Source: Echinococcus granulosus
Taxonomy: Eukaryota > Platyhelminthes > Cestoda > Cyclophyllidea > Taeniidae
Direction of reading: 5' to 3'
Assembly: GCF_000524195.1 (NCBI RefSeq)
Contig: NW_020170395.1
Coordinates: 1,062,814-1,126,813 of the forward strand
Length of the DNA stretch: 64,000 nucleotides
The notes beneath the pieces were generated by a model. It made no database searches. It was given only the letters and a program-made list of their open reading frames with translations, and was not told the origin of the DNA. The position numbers were made by a program, and so were the translations under genes. This document shows, piece by piece, positions 35,901-46,099 of the stretch; the stretch's first letter is position 1; every line of letters begins with the position of its first letter.

Positions 35901-38900
35901 GGCATCCAAAAAATCCGAACTGACGCCATGAACCCACCTATAACTAATGCAGGATGAAGCTACAAGCAAATACGCCCATAAAACTCAATATTAAGCAAAT
36001 CGATGTTTCATAAACTGATACCTGAGTCCAAGCATACCTCTTGCAATAGCGACGGATCGAGCCGAGCTTTTGAGATCAACTCCGAGAGGAAAGAGAACAG
36101 AGGATTGTTGAAATTCATGGCCACAGCCCCGGGATTCGACGCAATCATCTCGGTCAGCTGTTTTAGAAGAAACGCCTGGCCGGCAACTGCTGCCACATTC
36201 GAACAGGACATCCCATTTTTCCCGAACCCACCAGAAGCATTCACAACCTGAAAAGGGTAAGATGCCCTATGATTATCTCCGGTCCCAATTTAGAAGGAGC
36301 TAGTACTGTCTACCCAAGCAAGCAATAAAGCATTTGCACCGTCTTAGTTGCGCAGTACTGACAGAGCACTGGGTTAATAATCCCACTCTAAATATGGGGC
36401 CGAGCTAAGGCAACAATTAATAGCAGTCCATCGTTTGCCTGAATCTCAGTCATGAAAGCTGAGAATACTTTTAGGATAGCTAATAACGCCAACTTAATGA
36501 ACACCCAGTAAGGAATGAATAAATAAGGATTTCTGGCAAAGTGGAGGCAACAGAAAAGCAAAAAACACCCCAAACGAGCCGAAAAACATGCTCATTTCAA
36601 GGAATAACAAGAAATTCGTCCAGGTCAACTAACACAACCAAACTTGAGACGCAATAGTAAACAGAGCACAAATCTTTCTTATCCAATACGACAACCGATG
36701 TTTACTTGGAAGTCGTCATAAAAAGCCTAAACAATATGAACGACCTCGGTAAGAGCTCCACCTAACAGCATAACACGAACGGGTTGAAAATATATTTAAG
36801 TTAGCGAAGCTTTTAAGTTCGAACACTCGAGTAGGAGATAACCAATCTCGTATTTCGGGTCCCGAAGGAGAACTAAAAGAATATTGGAACGTGAAAAGCT
36901 TTACCAACGCCAAGTATTTTCACACTAAGAGTTTTAACACCACTTGTTTATGCGAACAGATTACACAAAACTCACTACTACAGGGGTCCAAATGATCAGA
37001 GATCTTGTGGGTAGAGAATGTAATGAAAACGAAACGAATGAGCATTGTTGTAACGAAACAAATGCCGAGACAATATGAGGCAACCTCAAAAAGCAGTTAG
37101 GCGCAAGCGATGCATGAGACGTGAATATGTTGGTAGTTAAGGAAAAGTTTGAAAAAATAAAAAGATATTCAATGGTTTTAGATCGTACCACTTTGCACGT
37201 TAAACAATCGAAAATGGAATGGACCTATCCCAAGTCAAAAATCCTATTAGATCAAGCAAAGGAATCAAGATCAACGCCATTTCCAGTCAAAAAGCTCTGA
37301 GTGGCGCGGCACCATTGAATTATGGTAACGCTACAATTTCACAATGGTGTCAGTTGGCTTAAACCCAAATCTGCCTAAGATGAGTAAAATTGCAGCAGAT
37401 TCACAAGTTCCGAAAATGTCAAAGCTAAAACGCATAATTGAAAGCCTAGATAGCAGCATTCAGTTGCCTCAAAACAATAAAAAAGGCCGGAAGTGAGAGT
37501 TGGTATCATAGGAATTAAAGGCAAAATAAACAAATCGAACTACCCCGGGGTGAGGGTATAAGCTAGCGGTTGAAGTCCATGCAAAAGAAAATTGCGTTAG
37601 CTTCACGTGTTTAATGAAATACCAACAAAATGAGGTGAGGCTGTTGCCTGCATACATTTAAGAGGAATACACGTTTCTGAATGTACTGAAACGCACAATT
37701 CACAGTAATTAACGCAATTAAAATGATCTTCAAGGGATACAATTCGAGTGTCGGATTCGAAACACAAGTCGTAACGTAAACCTGTTCGTTAATGCTTAAT
37801 GTTAATAAGAATATGCACAATCGAACTTAGTTAATCAGAAAGCAACTCATTGATACACAAATATGCAGATACTTGAGTGGTAACACGCGAAGAAAATTTA
37901 GACTTCTAATAAAGTACGGAGAACCTAAATCCCTATGCCTATGAAAGCAGACGGGTTGAGAGCCTGATAATGCAGGGTACAGAGAGGCCATGGAAGTGTC
38001 CACCACTACCTAGTATTCAGCTTGGAGCAGTTCTCAACGGGCATATTTGACCTGACTCCTCAATGACGTTAAACGGAAATCAGCTGATCAATAAGCTAGA
38101 GTGCAGGGAGATGCACATCCACGGAAATCTGGTTTTGCACAGTGTGCTTTTGTGGTGCCAGAGGCGTGTTCTTAAACACACGCGCAGCATGTAAACAAGC
38201 CTGCGTAGATGTGCGATCGCGAAGCGCAAATCAGGTCAGTATAACTGCGTGACGTGAACACGCGCACCCATGTACTTGCGTAGGTTTGCTGTGCCAACAT
38301 TCATGTCGCATACACAAAAACGGACTGCCCTCTGCATTTCTGCTACCGTCGTGCCGACCGGCAGCACTAAGTCAAAATGAGGCATACGCGAAGGGTTGAT
38401 CTATACACACCTTCTGGATCAAAAAGGTTGGCAGCGAACTTAGAAATGTGAGAACAAAAGACACGCCAAACCAACAAGGCACGGAAACAGGGGACTAAAA
38501 TCGGCACAGAATAAACATAATTAAGGCATAGAAAGACGGCTAATCTAGTTAATCGGATTTTACAGGCGCGTTTCCTCACCCATACAACACAGGAAGTCTT
38601 GTTTCAATGGTGAAAATACACCCATTTCAAGGCTCCGGTGTGGCTAATAAAATTCGTGATTCTTTTAAAAGCCATACGGACTTCAAAGTGTCAATGCTAG
38701 AAGTGGAAAGTGCACGCGCACGCACAAACGGGAATAGTTAAAGATGAAGCATGACAAGTCGATCGGTCACACATACGTGTGAATTGAAACCGCACGGTGT
38801 GACTAAGTTTGCACATTGGTGTTGAGTCGAGGAATCGCATAATCGAAATGGGATATTATTTTCAACAATACGAGCAAAGGTAACAAGCGAAAAAAAATCA

Positions 38901-41900
38901 TAACCACCAACTTCACCACTAGAAAAATAAGGAATGCGCGCGAATTAATAACACTATATGCAGTAATAAGCGCGAAAGCACTACCGCAGCATCAAAAATG
39001 AAAAAAAAGCATTGAAGTATTAAAAAAACAATGTAACCTCGTCAGATACGGAAAGATTGATTGTAAAAAGGTAGTGTTGGCACCTACACAGCCCCCATCG
39101 CCTGTCATGGACCGGGAGAGTTTGTGCAGTAGTTGCTGCTGGTCCAGACAGGCGAAGGGTAGATTGGCCACGTTTTGCTGGTCGTGCATCCGAACCATGA
39201 GGATGAGTTGAGGTGTGATGCCGCCCCGGATCGGTGGTATTTGTGTGGTGCCAGCGAATGGGACGTGACCGAATAATTGCGCATAGTTATCTATAAATAT
39301 TCAGATTGTGATCTATTTAGGCAGTGCCCCGGCACCTAACCCTTCTCAGTCTAATACTACATGGATGTTAAACTAGCTAAGCAGAGTGAATTATCATATG
39401 GCCTGCGTAAACGAATTGCCTCATTTTTAATTCAACGCAAGACTTATGTAATTCATTAACGTACCAAATGGAAACAAAATACTAGTGAATGCTGAATTCT
39501 CATTTAAAGGACAACTCAGTCCAAAAGCGCGCTTGCTCTAGTGTTTGACTGGTTGACTGTTCTTAGCCACCTTATGAAAAAATCGCCATGCCTGTCAAGG
39601 ATAGCCAAAATTTGAATGGAAATTTAGTGTCATGGGGTTAGGATCTACCCAGATATCGAGGCAACTGCTAGAATCCTAGGGTACTACGACCCTTATTTGG
39701 CAATTTAGTACAGTAGCTAACACCAACATCAAGAAATTTTGTACCCAAGCGAAACGATAGAAATCGTAGGGAGAAAGCATTAAATGAAACCATCAATTAA
39801 ATGAACATATCCCTTTAGAGAAAAATAAGTACAAGTCAGTTAAAAGCTGCCTCTGAGGCAGTGATGAGTGACAACGAAAGTGAGAGTTTCAGCGATGGGT
39901 CGATAAAGCCGTAAAAACGCATCACACGTTTGCAAAAGGAAACCAATCTAAGGTCAATTTTCTCCAAGTAAATCCAGCGCGTGCGAAAATTCACTTCACA
40001 TAAGGCCTTATAAAGCTATGGATATGAAATTTATAAAAAAACTTTTTGGTCTGCAAAAATAGTCACTCTGCAGTTTTAAAGAAAGAGAGAACAAGTAACG
40101 GACCTCTCGGGTGTGGTAACTTACGGAGAGTTGAGAATGTGTCGTCACACTTTCGACGTATCCGCAGGGAGGAGGTGAAATACCGGCCAGCAAGGAACCA
40201 ATTCAACATTTGCGCGCTGCTGAATTCACCTTGAATATGGCCTTGGGGATCCTCATAGTACCACAGTTGATCATCGCTTAGGGCGCCACTTCCAGTTCCT
40301 CCCGCTTGTTGTCCTGGGTCGAGACCATCGCCATTATAACCGAAGGCACCCTGCACAGTGCGAGATCTAGTTTTAGTTACTGAAGAATCATGTTTTATCT
40401 GTTCATTCGATCATGCCAAATCCATGACGCAAACATCGAGTTATGTGTAAGTGATCTTAATGCGGACAAAAGATGGAAGAATTTCACTGCAACGTCATTC
40501 TGCGGTGTATCAGTGAAACTGAAACAGTGGATTATGAAGCATGAGTCTAAATTTTACTGACAGTGACCGCACCCCCAAAATAGACCATGCTAAACCGAAA
40601 ATTCGTTCTTCAAAAGGACTTCCGGTGTGCTGAAACCACTTCAACCTTTTAAAATACACATTTCCTTAAGATGAGATGGACTACTTGCAAATAGGCTTTA
40701 AATGTTGCATCAGGAACAGTCGACTGCTTTGGTCATTACAGAAAGCACGATTATAAAACACGATAGCACAAAGTTTGTAAACTTGTTTTTCGAAGATGTC
40801 ACACCCCTGTGCGCGGTACAAATAAAAAGTTTCGAATTTAGAGCAACAAATACTTGTTGCCTAAGACCCAATTGCAACAAAGGCACCGCTTTCATGTCTT
40901 TGCTGTGAAACATTAGACTGGAATAGCTAAGGTACAGAAAAAGAATGAGACCGTTAATTGAGAACCCAACACGAAGCAAACTCGAACGAGTGTGACACGT
41001 GTCGATCGCCAACTCAATTTAAATTGAATTAATTATGACAACAGAAGAATCTGCGTGGGCTCACTAATCCAACAATTAGAGTTCTCGTACTGCATAATCA
41101 CATGGTCATGGGGGTGAAGGTCTAAATGCTAGTAAAAAAATTCCACAGATGAGGGTTCAAAGCGAAACGGCGAAGACCCAAAAGAGGCAAAAATGAATCT
41201 AAAGTGCATCAACGCTTCGATAAGGCAGAAATCGCACCGAAATTTTGGAGTAACCGGCTGTTTTACTCCTGAAAGCTCCGAGGGCATCATGCTGAGTGTA
41301 TTGGTTTGAAGTGGTGGGTCGATGGTAGCTATCGGTTTTTTGGCTAAAAACCACAGAATTCACACCTGAACAAGGTACGGCTTCTTGCGATGTCGACGAC
41401 GCTGACCAGAAGTTTGGCTGTGTCTGGTGAGCTATAAGACGAGGTTTGTCCGCGGCGGACAGTGCCTACGCATAGACAAAAAGCCGAGTTAAAAGATAAG
41501 AATCTTGTGACCACCAATGCGCCAAAGTTCCAAAGGAAGGGGAACATCAGCGGATAACTACTCATTACGGTAGATCCTAAAGTAGGCGTATTTTTACCAT
41601 GTACTGCCACTACATTTACACAGGACAAAAAGTCTAAAATTGCAATACAATTAGATGACGAAGGACAGAGGGGCAGTCTCGCGAAGCAGAGAACACCAAC
41701 GATTCTGTCAAGACTAGGAAGACAAAAATTAAGCGGTAATGAAACTAGTGAATGATAAGCAAAAAATTAGTCCGCCAAAAATCCCCGAAATAATGAAAGC
41801 CCACTGTTCCAAAGCCATTATCAATCGAATGTAGACGGCGTTGTAAAAAGAACTTTAAAAAGAACAAATGAGGTTACAAAGATGGCGATGGCAAATAAAA

Positions 41901-43681
41901 AAAGCTTATCAAATGTGTATAAAATCACGAAAGATACCTGTCATGCTTAAATGTTCATGAGTTCATGTCCATAGAGCCGAAGTCTAGCAAAAATTGCAAA
42001 TATTCAACGGTCCGCCCCTTGAAAAAGGAGCCATCCCTATATCGTGCTCATGCAAGAGGGCGCAAGAGGAATAAAGGCAACGACGAATGTGACCTCCGTC
42101 GGGGGCGGAGCTTAACCAACCTGCCCAAGCACGGAGGACTCGGAGGCAGGAATGGGCCGCTGAATGGTAGAAGGATCGGCTACAAAGGACATTCGAGCTA
42201 CCGCGTCGGGTAGGCACGTGGCCACACCAAAATCAGCAGTATTTACACTCTGACCGGAGGGTAAATTGATGCTCCTACTCTCATCCCTTGCTGTGACATT
42301 TGTAGGACTATCGACGGACGAGGTACTGGAAGCAGACGCGGTTCGACCCCTTCGTCTGTGATGCAGGTTGCGATTCTGTTGGACATTGGAGGTTGAAGCT
42401 TCAGAGGCGCTCTGACCTGAACGGAGAATCTAGAAAAAAATATGCCAAAAGGAATGAATGCTATCACCTTTTCAGCGAAGTGGAGAACCGCACGTGATAT
42501 TTTGACGTGTCAAAAAACAACATCCATGGCCAAAGGTCAATCTGTATGTAAAACCTTGAAACATTTTCAAGTGTAGAGGGCAAGATTTTTACAAATCCAA
42601 ATCCATAATTGTGAATTTACCGGGGGATTCTTATGAGGTGACATCCCACCTCCATCACTCGACGTCCGATTGCGCCAAGAGCGCTCAAATTCCGATCGCT
42701 GAAAAAGGGAATCAACTCCTGCTGAATCTTGCAGTGATTTGGCCCATTCCACACCCTTTCTATCACTACTAGGCCCTAGACTTGGGTCCGCCCACGACAC
42801 AGGACACCAAGATGAGGAGGTAATCTCGACGGGGAACATAGGACCAACAGGATTTTCCATATTATTGCTGTTGATTGGTGCGTTAGGCTGGACATAGAAG
42901 TTCGGGACAGGACCCATCTGGTAGCCAAAATCCTCGCCGCGCAGACCCATCATTTGAGTTCTCACCACGTGGCTTCCAGGGTTAATCTGATTCCGTGACT
43001 GTAGTTCCGAGGAGCACTTTTTCCAACTGCACAAAACCGACAAACGAGAAACAGTTGAATTATGTACAATTACTAGCCTAGTGCCTAACTAGATGAAAAA
43101 GTCAAACGAAGGATGGAGTCTCAAAGCTATTTACTTTGTGCAGTTTGGTACCTGCAAAATAGGCAACGGCAAAGAGTTTCCGGAAGGTGACAAACACAGC
43201 CCATTAGAGTGACGCAATTAACTACCTTAGGAGGGAACTATCGGGGTTCTCAGCAAATGATTCATCCGTGTAAGAGATAGAAGTGTTGCGGGCATCTGTT
43301 GCCGTGCCTAAAGTTATGATAAAACGCCAAAGACACTACCACATGGTAAGCCACCTGATGGGTCTGGGTGCCCATTAAAATTGTCCACATTATCACCCTG
43401 AATATGAAATTATTAGAGAGACATTCCCATTACATCGGATTGAAAGTCAGGTGGCAAAACTCCACTTCGTGAATTAGAAAGAAATGTGTCCGGGAAACCC
43501 GATAGAGGTGCACTATTAACACTAGGAATGGGATTATAAAGCTCCAGGTATTCCGAGGCTGAAGGTTTCGGATCTAAGTGAAGGTAATACGAAAAAGTAG
43601 ACAACTACCCCGTGAGATGGAATCAACCGCAGACAACAACCTGCTCTCAGGGGAGATCACATTTTCCGTAAAAGAGGACAT
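32914..43681 (-). CDS. GIGYF: GIGYF homologue (GYF-domain translational repressor)
   Basis: A 15-exon model with all phases consistent (3198 nt, about 1065 residues; the human proteins are of similar size or larger). Members of this family bind proline-rich partners through the GYF domain and recruit the cap-binding repressor 4EHP to silence mRNAs in the cytoplasm. Visible parts: the GYF domain (about residues 400-450; WYYEDPQGHIQGEF then MLNWF); the following GHVPFAGTTQ, like VPFAPG in human GIGYF; a Gln-rich stretch (about 625-640); a Ser-rich stretch; and the conserved C-terminal helical domain (LNTLICWVQSAL, VDIPTLVELL, APYEVESML, then FVREFLDRR), which matches the human WCEQML, LDVPMAV, SPYDVHDYI and FLERR segments. 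The C-terminus is basic (SSSRRGKKGGKHRS). The 5' start at 43679-43681 is the first usable ATG but may not be the true start. Confidence 0.87.
33141..33389 (-). CDS. GIGYF: GIGYF exon 14
   Basis: Begins VESMLVPYLGSS and contains FVREFLDRRHTCWQLHRKR, the conserved C-terminal family segment. Donor GTATGT at 33140-33135, phase 0 on both sides (83 codons). Confidence 0.88.
33583..33873 (-). CDS. GIGYF: GIGYF exon 13
   Basis: 97 codons from IPLSEGSGSTKKK through LNTLICWVQSALMGF to VDIPTLVELLTTIDAPYE. The last part is the strongly conserved C-terminal domain. Acceptor AAAATGTAG, donor GTAATC, phase 0 both. Confidence 0.88.
33983..34514 (-). CDS. GIGYF: GIGYF exon 12 (Ser-rich)
   Basis: 532 nt rich in Ser, Lys, Gly and Gln, ending PPLKWVSQ before GTTTGA. 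The KWVS end is like the QWVS found before the C-terminal domain of human GIGYF. Acceptor GTTTAAACAG; the first codon is split with exon 11. Confidence 0.82.
34874..35172 (-). CDS. GIGYF: GIGYF exon 11 (Gln-rich)
   Basis: Starts VSSTAAFTNPGLGIPWAPPP after a GCTTTTTGCAG acceptor. It carries a LLSQQLQQQQQQL run (about 35060-35100) and ends KA before GTTAGT. Confidence 0.82.
35173..36037 (-). other. GIGYF intron
   Basis: 865 nt of intron with no exon, repeat or RNA gene that I can see. Confidence 0.7.
36038..36247 (-). CDS. GIGYF: GIGYF exon 10
   Basis: 70 codons, VVNASGGFGKNGMSCSN to LDPSLLQE, with a helical AFLLKQLTEMIASNPG segment. Acceptor CCCTTTTCAG, donor GTATGC, phase 0 both. Confidence 0.82.
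36248..39087 (-). other. GIGYF intron with CpG-rich patch
   Basis: 2.8 kb. Mostly AT-rich, with a CpG-rich patch at about 38130-38300 (several CGCGCA and GCGATCGCG-type strings). No exon was seen. Confidence 0.6.
39088..39290 (-). CDS. GIGYF: GIGYF exon 9 (just after the GYF domain)
   Basis: Joined to exon 8 it reads HNYAQLFGHVPFAGTTQIPP, matching the GEVIKMWGRVPFA block after the human GYF domain, then FACLDQQQLLHKLSR. Acceptor TATTTATAG, donor GTAGGT. Confidence 0.85.
39291..40124 (-). other. GIGYF intron
   Basis: 834 nt, no other feature seen. Confidence 0.7.
40125..40350 (-). CDS. GIGYF: GIGYF exon 8: GYF domain
   Basis: 226 nt after CACTGTGCAG, ending CTCC before GTAAGT. It encodes DDQLWYYEDPQGHIQGEF then SSAQMLNWFLAGRYFTSS. 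The layout (WxY, QG-F, M..WF..G-YF) identifies the domain. Two signature positions differ: GEF stands where GPF is usual, and an arginine splits GYF into GRYF. Confidence 0.93.
40351..41365 (-). other. GIGYF intron
   Basis: About 1 kb, AT-rich, with no supported exon. Confidence 0.6.
41366..41431 (-). CDS. GIGYF: Possible GIGYF exon 7 (basic 22-residue exon)
   Basis: 66 nt from a CTTATAG acceptor to a GTGTGA donor, LTRHSQTSGQRRRHRKK then PYLVQ. Phase 0 on both sides fits the neighbours. It is short and low in complexity, so moderate confidence. Confidence 0.5.
41432..42120 (-). other. GIGYF intron
   Basis: 689 nt. No other feature seen. The open frame of exon 6 continues only two codons past the proposed donor. 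Confidence 0.55.
42121..42429 (-). CDS. GIGYF: GIGYF exon 6
   Basis: 103 codons after TTTTTTCTAG, with LHHRRRGRTASASSTSSVD and a Ser/Thr-rich body, ending VLGQ before GTTGGT. The basic RRRGRT patch is of the type found before the GYF domain in the family. The donor is weak. Confidence 0.65.
42621..43026 (-). CDS. GIGYF: GIGYF exon 5
   Basis: 406 nt, WKKCSSELQSRNQ to SFERSWRNRTSSDGGG-like text and KNPP before GTAAAT. Precisely, the later part reads FERSWRNRTSSDGGGMSPHK. Acceptor GGTTTTGTGCAG. Confidence 0.75.
43226..43307 (-). CDS. GIGYF: GIGYF exon 4
   Basis: 82 nt, TATDARNTSISYTDESFAEN, ending CTAAG before GTAGTT. Split codons on both sides fit the neighbours. Confidence 0.65.
43355..43397 (-). 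CDS. GIGYF: GIGYF exon 3 (43-nt micro-exon)
   Basis: A 43-nt exon (GDNVDNFNGHPDPS) after CATATTCAG, before GTGGCT. The introns on its two sides are 36 nt and 47 nt. Confidence 0.6.
43434..43573 (-). CDS. GIGYF: GIGYF exon 2
   Basis: 140 nt, DPKPSASEYLELYNPIPSVN to PPDFQSD before GTAATG. Acceptor CCTTCACTTAG. Confidence 0.68.
43609..43681 (-). CDS. GIGYF: GIGYF exon 1 (proposed start)
   Basis: Begins ATG at 43679-43681 (MSSFTENVISPESRLLSAVD) and ends CGGG before GTAGTT, joining exon 2 across a 35-nt intron. An in-frame stop lies about 60 nt upstream. Family members usually have a longer N-terminus, so an earlier exon is possible. Confidence 0.55.
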
Positions 43682-44413
43682 CGCGCAGTAACAAATCGAA
43701 AGCAAGTATATATATAACTGGACCTCTGCTGGTAACTATTTGACTAGCAAAACCGCCCTACTGGACCAGAACACAAGCGTTTTACCAGCTGTAAAAAAGT
43801 GATTAAAAGGGCCCGCGCCAGTGGCCGTCGACAATGTTGAAAACAAAACACTCATCATATTATAACGAATGTCTTGCCTCCATTGCCACATTTGTTTTTA
43901 CATACAAAGCTAAAAAACAGAGTATTATAATGGTATTTCAAAATTATGTCACCACGAAGTTTGAAGTAAAGTTGGTTGGCTCCTCATAGGAATCGCCGAT
44001 AATACAATAATGCGTTTTTTTGCATTTATAGGATAATAAGTTAATTGATTAACAAAAGAAGGAGAGTTTACCAGATGGCCTCTGCAACAGGAATTATGAC
44101 CAATTTGTTATGCATTTCGCGTTATACTTCCACAGCTCATATACAGCCAAAATACAAAGGAATCAAAGTCACATATATCGGTTTGCTCTTGCACCTGACT
44201 GTCAAACATCTTTAAAACCATAAGAAATTAGGTGGCACATTTTAGCTTGGATTTATGTGGAGCGAGACTCCTCGGTCTCCGCTTCCCGATTCCTAGCGTT
44301 CCTAGACAAGCCCGGTTGGTTTACTTTGGACATCTTTATTAAAGACGACAAGATGTATAGGGAAAATACAATATTCAAGAAGGAGGGGAGCCGCAGTCAC
44401 TAGGTAAGGGAGA
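43682..44413. other. 5' flank of the GIGYF gene
   Basis: About 730 nt upstream of the proposed GIGYF start. A TATATATATA stretch lies near 43707-43717. No gene was seen. Confidence 0.4.
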
Positions 44414-44492
44414 GGGCGATCCAGTTACCAGGTTCGAATTTCCTGCTTGCCTCCTCTCTGAAAGGCACATTAAAACAACATAAGTATTACAT
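44414..44492 (+). repeat. 79-bp direct repeat, left copy
   Basis: Nearly identical (two differences by eye) to 44626-44704 on the other side of the assembly gap. It contains AGGTTCGAATTTC, which resembles the internal B box of tRNA-type promoters, but no tRNA fold is seen. Confidence 0.85.
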
Positions 44493-44525
44493 AGCCCCCT
44501 CGTCCTTTTAGCGCCGTCCCCGATG

Positions 44526-44625
44526 NNNNNNNNNNNNNNNNNNNNNNNNNNNNNNNNNNNNNNNNNNNNNNNNNNNNNNNNNNNNNNNNNNNNNNNNNNN
44601 NNNNNNNNNNNNNNNNNNNNNNNNN
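44526..44625. other. Assembly gap of 100 N
   Basis: Exactly 100 unknown bases, a usual placeholder length. The flanking 79-bp direct repeats suggest that the missing part is repetitive. Confidence 0.98.
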
Positions 44626-44704
44626 GGGCGATCCAGTTACTAGGTTCGAATTTCCTGCTTGCCTCCTCCCTGAAAGGCACATTAAAACAACATAAGTATT
44701 ACAT
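44626..44704 (+). repeat. 79-bp direct repeat, right copy
   Basis: Second copy of the sequence at 44414-44492. Differences: T for C in the TTACTAGG string and CCTCCCTG for CCTCTCTG. Confidence 0.85.
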
Positions 44705-44768
44705 TTATCTTATGCGACGGGGCGGTTAGTTGAAGCTAACCAAGTGGGTGGGTGTTGGCCTTTACTTT

Positions 44769-44972
44769 GTAGCGTCCCGAGACTCCCTGAACACGAAAGA
44801 AGACACAATACTTGTGCAAAATATATATATTTAGCACAGAGAAGGTGTCTGGGCTATTGGCATGGCCCAAAAGGCCGGCCCACCCATCGAGGTACAAGGG
44901 GGCTAATTCTAAGTATAAAGGCGGCGCCTCACCAGAACCGAGGGATAAACCACTACCGTATTACACCTTTGC
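44769..44972 (+). mobile_element. LTR-like terminal sequence, inverted relative to the one at 48.5-48.7 kb
   Basis: Runs from TGTAGCGTCCCGAGACTCCC to GTATTACA and matches the reverse complement of 48500-48692 at roughly 80-85% by eye. The two include an identical GGTGTCTGGGCTATTGGCAT block. It begins TG and ends CA, like an LTR. Because it is inverted relative to the right end, it may be a solo LTR of another insertion or the product of an inversion. Confidence 0.75.
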
Positions 44973-46099
44973 CTTTTGTAACCTGTAAGCTTCCACTACC
45001 TTCTCGGAAAAAAGATGTCGTCATCCATTCATTCGACTTGTTTAGAAGGCTTAGTCACATAGTTGTAGGAGAGAAACAGAGAATCGTGTTAGCGCTGGCG
45101 AACCTTCTCTACCCAGAAACTGAGATGGCTTTTAAAAAGCTGTTTGAACATCCTACAGCCCATCTTTGCTTTTGATCTTAGCACCAAATAACACGACAGC
45201 TCTCACCTCAGAATTTGTGCTTACTCACTGCAACTGTCGGGCTAACCGCAGATATGGAATCGTCACCCCTCAGAGATTACGGGCGTCATTTAGAGATCTT
45301 TTCCACCGTAATTGAAAGGCAGAAGAGGACGACGAGGAGTATGCAACAGATCTATAAAAAATGAAAAAAAAACATTTAAGTTGTTTGCCTACAACCAATA
45401 TCCGAAAATAGATTACCGGCTAATTTAGGCACAGGTTCCCCCACACACCATTGTTGAGAAACTCCGCAGCACAGACACCAACTTCCCCAGCGACTTGATA
45501 AGGTTTGAAGCGAAAACATGCTAGAAGTTGGCTACTACTCCGCATTACTACTTCCATAACGGTCGACAAAACCTAACGTCCTCCTATATGGGCTCTTGCG
45601 TCACGTCCCACGATTGGGTGAACCCTTCTACCCTCTGTATTACTTACTTCTAGATGACTCCCATCTGTTCCTATAAGCCCCATCGTGCACATAAAGAGGA
45701 TATTAATGACATTTCCCCTTTGACGCTGGTGTGATTAGATCAATAGCAAACCACAGGGCTTCCTTGCCTCTTTACCAAAAGGCTAAATCGGTTCTGCTGT
45801 CCAACACGCAATAACAGAAGGGAAGATGGTAGTAGAAGAAGAAGCGTTGTCGCATGTCATCATAGCCAAGGAAATCAGCATAGTGGCCATTCTCTTGCGT
45901 TTAAATTTGCCTTGAAATGAAACACTGGGGACCATTAAAGTTGTTCCGAATTTTGACTCTAGCACTTTCCATGCAAAGTTACTGTAAAGATGATAGCTCT
46001 TTGTCTCATTCGAAGCCGCAGCAATACGCATATAAGCCCAGATATCCATTATTAGTAGCTTATCCGCGTCACCGGCAATGAGTCGAAACAAGTTCAGCA

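Noticed and set aside
44414..44492. Possible tRNA gene from the GGTTCGAAT string
   Set aside because: No A box, anticodon arm or acceptor pairing could be drawn around it.
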